This document shows, piece after piece, positions 1 through 7,424 of a stretch of DNA of 64,000 nucleotides. The stretch comes from an uncultured Nitrospira sp. Lineage in GTDB: Bacteria; Nitrospirota; Nitrospiria; Nitrospirales; Nitrospiraceae. How positions within the stretch are numbered: the first letter of the stretch is position 1; each line of letters opens with the position of its first letter. Location of the stretch: assembly GCA_902500785.1 (NCBI GenBank), contig CABVRW010000013.1, positions 1 to 64,000 of the forward strand, given 5' to 3'. A program made the translations under genes and the position numbers. The notes beneath the pieces are model-generated. The model was not told where the DNA came from. It made no database searches and saw only the letters and a list, made by a program, of their open reading frames with translations.

Positions 1-317
1 CCGCAGGTCGACACGTGATAGTCAACGAGTCGCCCGCTGGTATGGGGGGGCCGACGCCTGCCTCGTTCCTCCCGACTAGCTGCGTCCAACAGTCGATTGA
101 GCGGCTACACCTCATCGTCCATACATGTTCAACCAGCACCTTCCTCTCTATAAGACATCTGAGGGCTGACCCGATGGCCCCGTACCTTTATCGCGTCCAG
201 CTCCGCCTTTAGGTGCATAGCGCAGGCTTTCAATCACGACTATTCTTCATGAATGGGCGTCGCTGACAAATCATCGACTGAAATGGACAGACTCCTACCC
301 CCTTCAGGGAGCCATAT
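1..317. other. Intergenic region, no gene supported
   Basis: I see no convincing gene here. The only open frame of note (15-212, plus) has a composition unlike a real protein and no good ribosome binding site. The last bases hold the Shine-Dalgarno-like AGGGA (306-310) of the next gene. Confidence 0.6.
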
Positions 318-1595
318 ATGAGCTTTGTTCCCACTCCAACAAACCAGGCACTTCAGCTCATCACCATAGATCGTCGCACTGAGGAATCACAGGGTTCGTG
401 CAAGATTCACCCTCCCGCCCCTCTGAACCCTACGAAACGCCACAGATACCGGATGATTGCATTGGCCTCGGTACATGCCTACATCGCATTCCATCTCATT
501 TCATGGCATGTCTTCGGGCTTGAGATTTGGGGCAAGACAGCCATGATGGGGGTGCCCTCCCTGGCCAAGGGAACCATCAACGCAGCCTCCATCATGGTCT
601 TGCTCATTCTGGGCTCCATCTTGATCTGGGGCCGCGGGTTTTGCGGTTGGGCCTGCCACATGCGTGGCGCGATTGAATTCGCTGACTGGATCCTGCGCAA
701 GCTGAAGGTTCGTCGGTACCTCGCCTTACGCGAAAAAAATATCCTGGTCAACACCCCTCACCGCTGGCTCCTGAGGGTCGGCGCGCTGTTCGTGCTCCTG
801 CTGCCGGTCATCATTCTGATTCACAATGTCGGATTCACGCCGAAAGTGAACGTGATGTCGCCGGCGCCGATTGCGGACCTGCCTGGGTACGAGGGCAAGG
901 CGTTCGCGAAGGCCGCCTTCTTTAATTTTGAAATCAAACCGACGTGGAATGATTTCCTGCTGGCGTTCGGGCTCGCGGTGTTCATTCAGTTCACCATGAG
1001 CGTCCTGTTGAACGTGCGCTATGGCCAAGGCGCATTTTGCCGGATCCTCTGCCCCTACGCTCCGATGATGGTCCCCCTCATGAACATTTCTCCGGTTCAG
1101 AAGAAAATCACGCGTGTCGCGCAATGCACCGGTTGCCGAGACTGCAGTAATGCCTGTCCCCAGGGAATCGACGTCAGCCGTGAGATTTTCCATTTCGATG
1201 GAAAGGTGGTCAATACCGAATGTATCAAGTGCTACGCCTGTATCGACGCCTGCGATGACAACGTCCTGCAAGATACGTCCGCACCTGGAGTACCCCAAAC
1301 CGATCGATTAAAGCCGTATGAAAAACGCCCCTGGCAGCAGGAACTGGTTCGGAAAGACGGTCTTCTCACCAACGCCAGACACATGCAGGTATTTGAGCCC
1401 TTGGGACCCGTGACTGATTTCTCATCCATGATCGTGGCATTGATCTGCGGAGGCATCACCTCTCGCTTCGGAGGCTTCTGGTTTTATCCTGGGGCTATTC
1501 TCTCGTTCATCCTGTTCAGGGAATGTTGTTTGCGTATCCGGCGCTGGCGGATGGTGCCGAAACCCCAAGCGTCCATCACTCCTCTAAAGTCGTAG
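318..1595 (+). CDS. NapH/FixG-like membrane 4Fe-4S polyferredoxin
   Basis: A 425-aa membrane-bound electron-transfer protein of the NapH/CcoG(FixG)-like polyferredoxin family. Hydrophobic segments lie near residues 48-66, 88-108, 150-172 and 212-234. Two Cys-x3-Cys-Pro-type motifs typical of the family follow the membrane segments (CGWAC at 109-113, CRILCP at 241-246). Two classical 4Fe-4S clusters follow, with Cys270/273/276/280 and Cys302/305/308/312. Such proteins pass electrons between the quinone pool and a redox enzyme or take part in cytochrome oxidase assembly; no partner gene lies next to it, so the role is open. The ATG is preceded by AGGGA. The DUF5989 gene follows after 59 nt, probably in the same transcript. 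Confidence 0.85.
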   Translation: MSFVPTPTNQALQLITIDRRTEESQGSCKIHPPAPLNPTKRHRYRMIALASVHAYIAFHLISWHVFGLEIWGKTAMMGVPSLAKGTINAASIMVLLILGSILIWGRGFCGWACHMRGAIEFADWILRKLKVRRYLALREKNILVNTPHRWLLRVGALFVLLLPVIILIHNVGFTPKVNVMSPAPIADLPGYEGKAFAKAAFFNFEIKPTWNDFLLAFGLAVFIQFTMSVLLNVRYGQGAFCRILCPYAPMMVPLMNISPVQKKITRVAQCTGCRDCSNACPQGIDVSREIFHFDGKVVNTECIKCYACIDACDDNVLQDTSAPGVPQTDRLKPYEKRPWQQELVRKDGLLTNARHMQVFEPLGPVTDFSSMIVALICGGITSRFGGFWFYPGAILSFILFRECCLRIRRWRMVPKPQASITPLKS

Positions 1596-1654
1596 TCCGT
1601 TAGACCGAGGTTCATCCAGAGTTATCGTCCCCGATTATTCACAAGGAGGCGCTC

Positions 1655-1834
1655 ATGAGTACAGCGACTAAAGTCCGAGACTACTCCAGCCTGATCACAG
1701 AATTTGCGATCTATCTGAAAGAGAAAAAATCCTATTGGCTGGCACCGATCATTTTCGTTTTGATGGCCCTGAGTGCGCTCGCTTTTTTTCTTGAAGGGAG
1801 CGTCCTGGCGCCGGCCATCTATTCCGTTTTCTAG
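1655..1834 (+). CDS. DUF5989-family small membrane protein
   Basis: A 59-aa protein below common gene-calling cut-offs. A very strong Shine-Dalgarno sequence (AAGGAGGC, 1643-1650) sits 4 nt before the ATG. The polar N terminus ends in the basic run LKEKKSYWLAP and is followed by one hydrophobic segment (about residues 30-46). It closes with GSVLAPAIYSVF. This basic-WLAP-hydrophobic-GS-AP-IY-F layout is the signature of the DUF5989 family, small single-pass proteins often found by exopolysaccharide or carbamoyltransferase genes in other bacteria. Here its only neighbour is the polyferredoxin gene upstream. Function unknown. Confidence 0.8.
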   Translation: MSTATKVRDYSSLITEFAIYLKEKKSYWLAPIIFVLMALSALAFFLEGSVLAPAIYSVF

Positions 1835-1843
1835 ATCCGGTAT

Positions 1844-1879
1844 GCGCGCCTGCTCTCCGGAGTCGGAGCGCAGGCGCGC
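1844..1879 (+). terminator. Strong stem-loop after DUF5989 gene, putative terminator
   Basis: A perfect 10-bp inverted repeat (1844-1853 with 1870-1879) continues, after one T/C mismatch, into 5 more pairs closed by a GAGT tetraloop. It begins 9 nt after the DUF5989 stop codon. No T-run follows, so it would be an unusual terminator or an RNA 3'-end stabiliser. Confidence 0.5.
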
Positions 1880-1908
1880 GATGCCCTCGACCCTCACTAG
1901 GTTATTGA

Positions 1909-2241
1909 GCAGCCTCCCCCCTCGTTTCCACTCTTCAGATTGATCGTGATGTGTTATTCCCGCCGACCTCAGTCTGGGCTGAATATGCTCGATCACCAGA
2001 ACGGCAGCTGAGAAAGTCTGCCGCAGCGCTGCTGCCGGAATCCCATATCGGCGAGCGGTTCGACGCGATTGCCACCGGGACGTCCGACAAGGGCACGTGG
2101 GTGCGACTCATTGAGCCGCCGGTCGAAGGGAAACTGACTCTAGGCACGAACGGCCTCGATGTCGGAGACAGCGTGACGGTGGAACTCGTGAGCACCAATG
2201 TCGAACGAGGGTATATCGACTTTTCAAGAATTAGTCCGTGA
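1909..2241 (+). pseudogene. C-terminal remnant of an RNB-family (RNase II/R-like) exoribonuclease
   Basis: The frame is open from 1909 to the stop at 2239-2241; a GTG at 1951 is the only plausible start. The peptide carries ERQLRKSAAALL followed by IGERFDAIATG, KGTWVRL, PPVEGKL, GLDVGDSV and VERGYIDF. To my eye these match the end of the RNB domain plus the C-terminal S1-like beta-barrel of RNB-type ribonucleases. The catalytic RNB core is absent and a stop closes the frame upstream, so I read it as the tail of a deleted gene. It could still be expressed as a stand-alone S1-like RNA-binding peptide of 96 aa, but the missing Shine-Dalgarno sequence argues against this. Confidence 0.55.
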
Positions 2242-2399
2242 TGCCGTTTACGGCACCAGACACCTTGACTTGGCGGGCGTACTAGTAGGACCAAACCACC
2301 GGCGCCGGTTCCGTCCCTTTGCTGCCACCGCCGAACAGGCCCTGACATCAATTCTCGACTCCTGAACTCCCCTTCTTCCCAATCCGCCTCGGACATGGC

Positions 2400-3623
2400 T
2401 CATAGGGCCCACCGCGGAAGATCACCGCAGTTCTTTCCCTGCCACCCTCCGTCTTGATATTCCTTCAACACGATCCCAGTCAATTTTTCCAACTGACCGG
2501 GTGTTTTGGTATTTGTCGGATCGCTATTGTCCACATAGACCTCCTGTACTGGATCCCATTTGTAGGATAAGGAGGGTTTAGCAGGATCGGTGGGTTGGAA
2601 ATACACCGCATCGCATTGGGTATCGTAGCGAATGTTGTAGATCTTACCCAGTAACCCCTGGGAGTTTTCCACGATATGTTTCGGCAACGGATCCGCTGGT
2701 TTCGGTGCGGCGCTTGTTTCTTGGCTTCTTGTCGTGACTGCTTCTCCCCTCACACGGCCGAATCCCTGCAGGTCAAGCGTCTCCTCTTCCCCACACATAT
2801 TCATCACCGTCATCAGCGTCGGAGTAATGTCGAGAATTCTCCATGGACCGATCCAGAAATCATGGTGCTGTTGGTCGCCATAATCGCAATCGGGTCTCCC
2901 CTCAATCAAATGATCGGCTCGAAAGATGCCCTGCCGGTTGGGGTCGTCTCGTAGGCTGATCTGAGCGAAACAGCATTCGGGAGTTTGCGGATGATAAATG
3001 GCGTCGATCCAAAACATCTCCGCAAAACGGGTACGGCAATCGGGCATGGGTAAACCGGCTACAAGATCCACCGGCGGCTGTGCCTCCTCGCTTTGTGCGG
3101 CTTCGGCAGTCTTGACGTCACCAAACCCGGCGCGTTGGAGCACGGGGCCGCCGACCGATGCCACTTCACCCTTGCTATATTGCACCACGTGCGCCAGTTC
3201 ATGGGCCAGCAATTGTCGCCCCGACGAGGAATCGGGCGAGAATTGCCCTCTGCCCATGACGATGTCATGCCCCACGGTATAGGCCAGGGCCTCCACCGCT
3301 AACGCCGAGGCTGCCGCCCCTGTGTCATGGTGCACCCGTACTTTTCCGAAGTCATGGCCAAAGCGAGATTCCATCTGAGCACGCGTTTCGGCGTCGAGCG
3401 GATCGCCTGGTACGGCAAGGGTCTCATTGACGATCGGCGGAATCGGCCTTGTCCAGACATGCTGCGCGTCCTCCCCGGCATGTCGCGCGCGACATGTCGA
3501 GCAGGTACCACCGCAGGCGCAGGGTCGTCTGCGCGGTTGTGCGACAAGAGACGCAGCCCGCCTAAGCAGCGTCGTGGAGGTGCGTGGTGCTGGTCGTCTC
3601 GACATCAGCATGGTGGCCATCAT
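2400..3623 (-). CDS. eCIS-associated DUF4157 protein (407 aa)
   Basis: The last gene of the injection-system operon. The N terminus has a Cys cluster, CACGGTCSTC (residues 35-44), a compressed form of the Cys motif in the other three DUF4157 proteins here. The eCIS core domain (DUF4157) spans about residues 60-150, with PLDAETRAQMESRFGHDF, ALAYTVG and the zinc-metallopeptidase-like HELAH at 141-145. The C-terminal 250 residues are rich in Cys, Trp and acidic residues and I do not recognise them. DUF4157 proteins are linked to eCIS loci and are thought to be cargo or to help load cargo; the C-terminal half is therefore the candidate effector part. Several consecutive ATG codons make the exact start uncertain. 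Confidence 0.8.
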   Translation of the reverse strand: MMATMLMSRRPAPRTSTTLLRRAASLVAQPRRRPCACGGTCSTCRARHAGEDAQHVWTRPIPPIVNETLAVPGDPLDAETRAQMESRFGHDFGKVRVHHDTGAAASALAVEALAYTVGHDIVMGRGQFSPDSSSGRQLLAHELAHVVQYSKGEVASVGGPVLQRAGFGDVKTAEAAQSEEAQPPVDLVAGLPMPDCRTRFAEMFWIDAIYHPQTPECCFAQISLRDDPNRQGIFRADHLIEGRPDCDYGDQQHHDFWIGPWRILDITPTLMTVMNMCGEEETLDLQGFGRVRGEAVTTRSQETSAAPKPADPLPKHIVENSQGLLGKIYNIRYDTQCDAVYFQPTDPAKPSLSYKWDPVQEVYVDNSDPTNTKTPGQLEKLTGIVLKEYQDGGWQGKNCGDLPRWAL

Positions 3624-3661
3624 CGATTCATCCCACCCGTTGTGCAGTCGTCCTTCCGCGT

Positions 3662-3982
3662 CTATTTCTCTCTTCCCTTGCGTCGAACCGCGCGATCCGG
3701 CGTCGGCTGATCGCCGAAGCGCTTCTTGTCCTCTTCGATCTGCTTTTCCAATGCAGCGATCTCCGTGTGATAGGCCGCCAGCTGTTGATCGAGTTGTTTC
3801 ACGATGTCGGTTTTGGCGGCCGTCAAATTTGCCACCCGGGTTTTGATTTCTGCCACCGTCGCTTCTTTGACGGCAATCGGTGCGGCACTGGTCGGCGGCT
3901 GTTTATAGGCAGCTTCGAGCGCCGACTTTGCTCCACCGATAAGTTTCGCTTGTTCCGCCAGAATTTGATTGAGTGTGGCCAT
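3662..3982 (-). CDS. Small coiled-coil protein of eCIS operon
   Basis: A 106-aa, charged, largely helical protein. A predicted coiled coil covers about residues 40-90, with heptad-like spacing in the stretch KTRVANLTAAK to ALEKQIEEDKK. The C terminus is strongly basic (RRKGREK). The ATG has a good Shine-Dalgarno sequence (AAGGAG) about 7 nt upstream. It lies between the beta-helix protein and the last DUF4157 gene in the same direction, so it probably belongs to the particle or is a chaperone for the neighbouring cargo. I do not recognise the family. Confidence 0.65.
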   Translation of the reverse strand: MATLNQILAEQAKLIGGAKSALEAAYKQPPTSAAPIAVKEATVAEIKTRVANLTAAKTDIVKQLDQQLAAYHTEIAALEKQIEEDKKRFGDQPTPDRAVRRKGREK

Positions 3983-4008
3983 CGTCGTTCTCCTTCGCTC
4001 CTCTCGCG

Positions 4009-7000
4009 CTAGGGTTTGTTGAATCCTGAAACGGGGCTCGGAATGCCGCCGAAATTCGAGGGGTTCGATTGCGCGATATTGCCCATATAGACTGCGTCTT
4101 TCATGCCGTGGAAATCCACCGAAGGAATCGACACGGTGGTCTTGATGTGATTGCCCATGACAATGGCGCTACGCCCCACCAATGAGACCGTGGCGGTCCC
4201 CTGCCCCGCGACGCTCGCATGCCAGCAGAAATTGTTGTTGAAAAAGACCCGTTCGAAGCGCCGCAGCAGGTTGTCGCTCACACTCAACTGTGCCGTTTCG
4301 ACCAACGCCGATCGGCCGGGACCCAGAAATTTGTTATCGAGAATCTGCGCGCTGAATCCGAACACCAACTGCCCGGCGCCCAGATTGATCACCTGCTCCC
4401 ACCATCCGCGCAGCCAGAGCGCACGATGCTCCAGGTTGGCGTTGAGCAAGGCGGCATTGGCATAGGTGATGAGATTGCTTTGGATCCGGGTTTCCAGCAC
4501 CAGATTGGCAAAAATTCCCCAGGCCAATGGGCTCACCGTCGCATTGTCCGGAGAAAGTCCGGTATCCATCACCTCACAAGACTCCACATGCAGCTCTCCG
4601 ACGTGAAGCGATACGCCGATACCGATCGACGGTGACTGCTGATAGCCACAGGAGAGCACCCGGTTATCCACCAATGCACATTTGGCAAACCCGATCAGAC
4701 TGATGATCCCCCAGTCGCGCATCGCTTCGATCCGGTTCTGGCTGCAGGTCAGGGATAAATGATAGGCTAGCGTGATCCCCCCGCCTCCGCGTAACAGCGT
4801 ATTCTCAACAATCACATTGGCGGTACCCCCGCCGACAGCAACGGGCCACATCGCATTTGTCACCCGGTTGCCGTACAGACGGACTCGATTCGATGCGACC
4901 GCCAGGATCCCGAAACGGGCCTCATTCCCCTCGCTCTCAATTCGATTCTCCAGTACCTCGGCCGCATTGTTGCCGACCAGCACAATGCCGTCCTGTACAC
5001 CCACGATCCGGTTGCCCACGATCCGGCCTCCGATGGACCCAAGGCTGCCCTTGGCGCCGAGCCTCGCCACCACAATGCCGACCGCCTGCGTCGCACCGGC
5101 CTGTCCGACCAGGGACCGCAGATGATTCCGCTCCACGATGGGGTTTCCGCCGCTGACGCTGATCCCGCCGTAATCCGTGGAACCATACACCAAGAGGTTG
5201 TCGGTCACGACGCAATCGTCGGCTGCAACGTCGATGCCGAAGGCTTTGGCGGTGCCGGCCTCCATCTGCGCCCCAACACGCACCACATAATTCCCCGCTA
5301 TCGTGGACCCCGTGGCGAGGGAAAACGGAGCGTCGCCGAACAATCCCTTGTTCAGCGCGATACCGATCACAAAACCGGCGATACGGTTGTCTTCGACCCG
5401 ACAGGGGCCCTGCGCGTCCATGACATACAGGCCCACGATGCCGCCGTCGTTTTTGTTGTCGGTCAATGCGTCGAACGTGTTCTCCACAATGCTGAGACCT
5501 GTCGACTCGCTCGCCACCCAGAGGCCGAGGCGCACATTGTCCACCCGACATCGCGAGATACGCACATCGGTGCTTCGACCGACCATGCACCCGGCTACAT
5601 CGGTCAGCACCTGCGCACGAACGACACAGCCCTCGACGATGGCATCCGTGCAGCGATCGATGGCCACCAGGGCCTGCAGTCCTGGCACCTGCACTCCCGC
5701 ATTGGCGAGCTCGAAATACACCCCGCTCACCGTCACGTGCTCCAACATCAAGCCGTTCGGATGGCCGACGAGAAGCAGTTCCGCCCCATTGTTGCGCACC
5801 ACTCGAGCGCCCAGCGTCTCCCCATGCAAGGACACATTGGACTGTTCGATACGGATCGGCGAGGTGATCTCGTGCTCGCCCACCTTGAGACAGACGCAGC
5901 CTCCCACCTCAGGCAAGGAGTCGATTGCCGCCTGAATGTCTTCGCCGGGCCGGACCACGACCGTGCAGCACCCCGGCACCAGTTCGGTGAGCGGAGGAAA
6001 GACCGTCCGGCAGTCGTGGATTTCGCCGTTCGCCTCGATGATGGCAAGGTGACAGTAATGGTGATGTACGCCCAGCGGCGGCATTTGAGTCAGACGTTCG
6101 ATATCGGCATCCGCCGTCCTGGCCGCGAAACACCAGTAGTCGCCTGAGTGAGCCGTGCCACCGGGAATCAGACTGAGCGTCACCTGAATCCCGTCCTCCA
6201 GAACACATCCGGGATTCGCAAGGGTAAGCGGAATCAGCCCATCCGTCGTCAGGTCCAAGTTCACGAGCTCCGTACCGTCGGGCTTGCGCACGATTCCCGA
6301 TTGGTCCCAACGAACCACCCGCAGATGGTTGGCGGCATTCACGCTACCCTGGGGAAAATCGCTCGCCGGCAGCGCCGGGCTGAAGGTCATGGTCTGCGCC
6401 GTGTCGTCCACCGTGACCTTGCGCATCTCGCCCGGCAGACCGGCAAATTCCCGGTCGTCGTTGGTGAACTCCACCCAGTCTCCGGTTCTGAACCGGAGCA
6501 CATTGTCTCGCCCAAGGCTTTCGACCTTCACACCCGTCCCACCGGTGAGAATCTCGACGATCGTCGTCGCCACATGTGCGTTTTCACGCGACCATTTCAC
6601 TCGGACCGCACTCGTGGTCGCACTGTGCACCTCCACGCGGTAGAGATGATTTTCCAGCCCTCGATAGCCGCCGGTGGGAGGAACCAGACAGGGGTCCGGC
6701 TCCGTGGTCACGGCAACGGTACCGGTGGTGAGCCGCGCCGCGGACGAAAGATTGTCGGGAGGCCAGCCGGGGATCTCACTGAGCGGGGTCTCGCAGTTCA
6801 CATCCGCGGGAAGGTTCCCAAGCACTTTCACCTGCCAAGCGGTCTGATACCGGGTCGTCGTATCGACATTGACGGCCGGTTCAATCAAGTCCGGAGCCTG
6901 GAGATGGGTGACTTCCCGCCTCCACACATCCAAGTAGATCAGCGAACGGGCTTGCGGGGGGACCACCACTGCGTCTCCGTACGGCTGATCCTTTACCGGT

Positions 7001-7326
7001 AACGCCGTTGTGCCGTAACTCTCTTCAATGGTCGCGTCAAAGACGGGTGCGACACCCTGGTTTTCGGCTAGATAACCATCAACGTAAATCCGCCCTTGTC
7101 CGACGGTCAGTTCCCCTGCGGACAGAGCAATTTTGAACCCCTCCGGCGTCTCGCTGGGCACACCGCATCGACCGACGACATCGGTGGTCTCCGCACGCCA
7201 CCGCCGATCCTGTAGATCAATGTACTCATTCCAATCAGCGTCAAGGTCGACTCGCCCCTGTTGCCGCAACACGCCCTGATAGTGCTTGTCAGGATTGAAT
7301 CGTTTTCGACTGTAATCGCCACTCAT
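4009..7326 (-). CDS. DUF6519 plus right-handed beta-helix protein (putative eCIS fibre or spike)
   Basis: An 1105-aa protein. Residues 1 to about 450 begin with SGDYSRKRFNPDKHYQGVLRQQGRV followed by DLDADWNEY, which I recognise as the DUF6519 family found in phage-tail-like gene clusters. From about 455 (GEDIQAAIDSLPEVGGCVCL) to the end the sequence is a series of short repeats rich in N, G, V and I, typical of a NosD/pectate-lyase-like right-handed beta-helix. By analogy with phage tailspikes this would be a surface appendage that contacts the target or decorates the baseplate; that is inference. GGGAG lies 7 nt before the ATG. Downstream of the gpI-type gene with a 98-nt gap. Confidence 0.75.
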   Translation of the reverse strand: MSGDYSRKRFNPDKHYQGVLRQQGRVDLDADWNEYIDLQDRRWRAETTDVVGRCGVPSETPEGFKIALSAGELTVGQGRIYVDGYLAENQGVAPVFDATIEESYGTTALPVKDQPYGDAVVVPPQARSLIYLDVWRREVTHLQAPDLIEPAVNVDTTTRYQTAWQVKVLGNLPADVNCETPLSEIPGWPPDNLSSAARLTTGTVAVTTEPDPCLVPPTGGYRGLENHLYRVEVHSATTSAVRVKWSRENAHVATTIVEILTGGTGVKVESLGRDNVLRFRTGDWVEFTNDDREFAGLPGEMRKVTVDDTAQTMTFSPALPASDFPQGSVNAANHLRVVRWDQSGIVRKPDGTELVNLDLTTDGLIPLTLANPGCVLEDGIQVTLSLIPGGTAHSGDYWCFAARTADADIERLTQMPPLGVHHHYCHLAIIEANGEIHDCRTVFPPLTELVPGCCTVVVRPGEDIQAAIDSLPEVGGCVCLKVGEHEITSPIRIEQSNVSLHGETLGARVVRNNGAELLLVGHPNGLMLEHVTVSGVYFELANAGVQVPGLQALVAIDRCTDAIVEGCVVRAQVLTDVAGCMVGRSTDVRISRCRVDNVRLGLWVASESTGLSIVENTFDALTDNKNDGGIVGLYVMDAQGPCRVEDNRIAGFVIGIALNKGLFGDAPFSLATGSTIAGNYVVRVGAQMEAGTAKAFGIDVAADDCVVTDNLLVYGSTDYGGISVSGGNPIVERNHLRSLVGQAGATQAVGIVVARLGAKGSLGSIGGRIVGNRIVGVQDGIVLVGNNAAEVLENRIESEGNEARFGILAVASNRVRLYGNRVTNAMWPVAVGGGTANVIVENTLLRGGGGITLAYHLSLTCSQNRIEAMRDWGIISLIGFAKCALVDNRVLSCGYQQSPSIGIGVSLHVGELHVESCEVMDTGLSPDNATVSPLAWGIFANLVLETRIQSNLITYANAALLNANLEHRALWLRGWWEQVINLGAGQLVFGFSAQILDNKFLGPGRSALVETAQLSVSDNLLRRFERVFFNNNFCWHASVAGQGTATVSLVGRSAIVMGNHIKTTVSIPSVDFHGMKDAVYMGNIAQSNPSNFGGIPSPVSGFNKP

Positions 7327-7424
7327 GGTGCATCTCCCACTGAGAAGTTCGTGTCACATACAACGTCGGCTGCTGCGCCTGGTGGTCCGACTGTTGCCTC
7401 CACGAGCCAGGTCGCGGCGCGTGG

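Noticed and set aside
15-212. Open frame of 65 codons at the window start
   Set aside because: Composition unlike protein, no ribosome binding site and no family resemblance.
726-1298. Minus-strand frame inside the polyferredoxin gene
   Set aside because: Antisense shadow of a clear coding gene; Arg/His/Gln-rich sequence typical of shadows.
2298-2309. 12-bp palindrome ACCGGCGCCGGT downstream of the eCIS operon
   Set aside because: Too short and GC-rich to call as operator or terminator; no T-run on either strand.
5122-7002. Two long plus-strand frames (5122-6147 and 6148-7002)
   Set aside because: They lie antisense to the DUF6519/beta-helix gene and have shadow-like composition without motifs.
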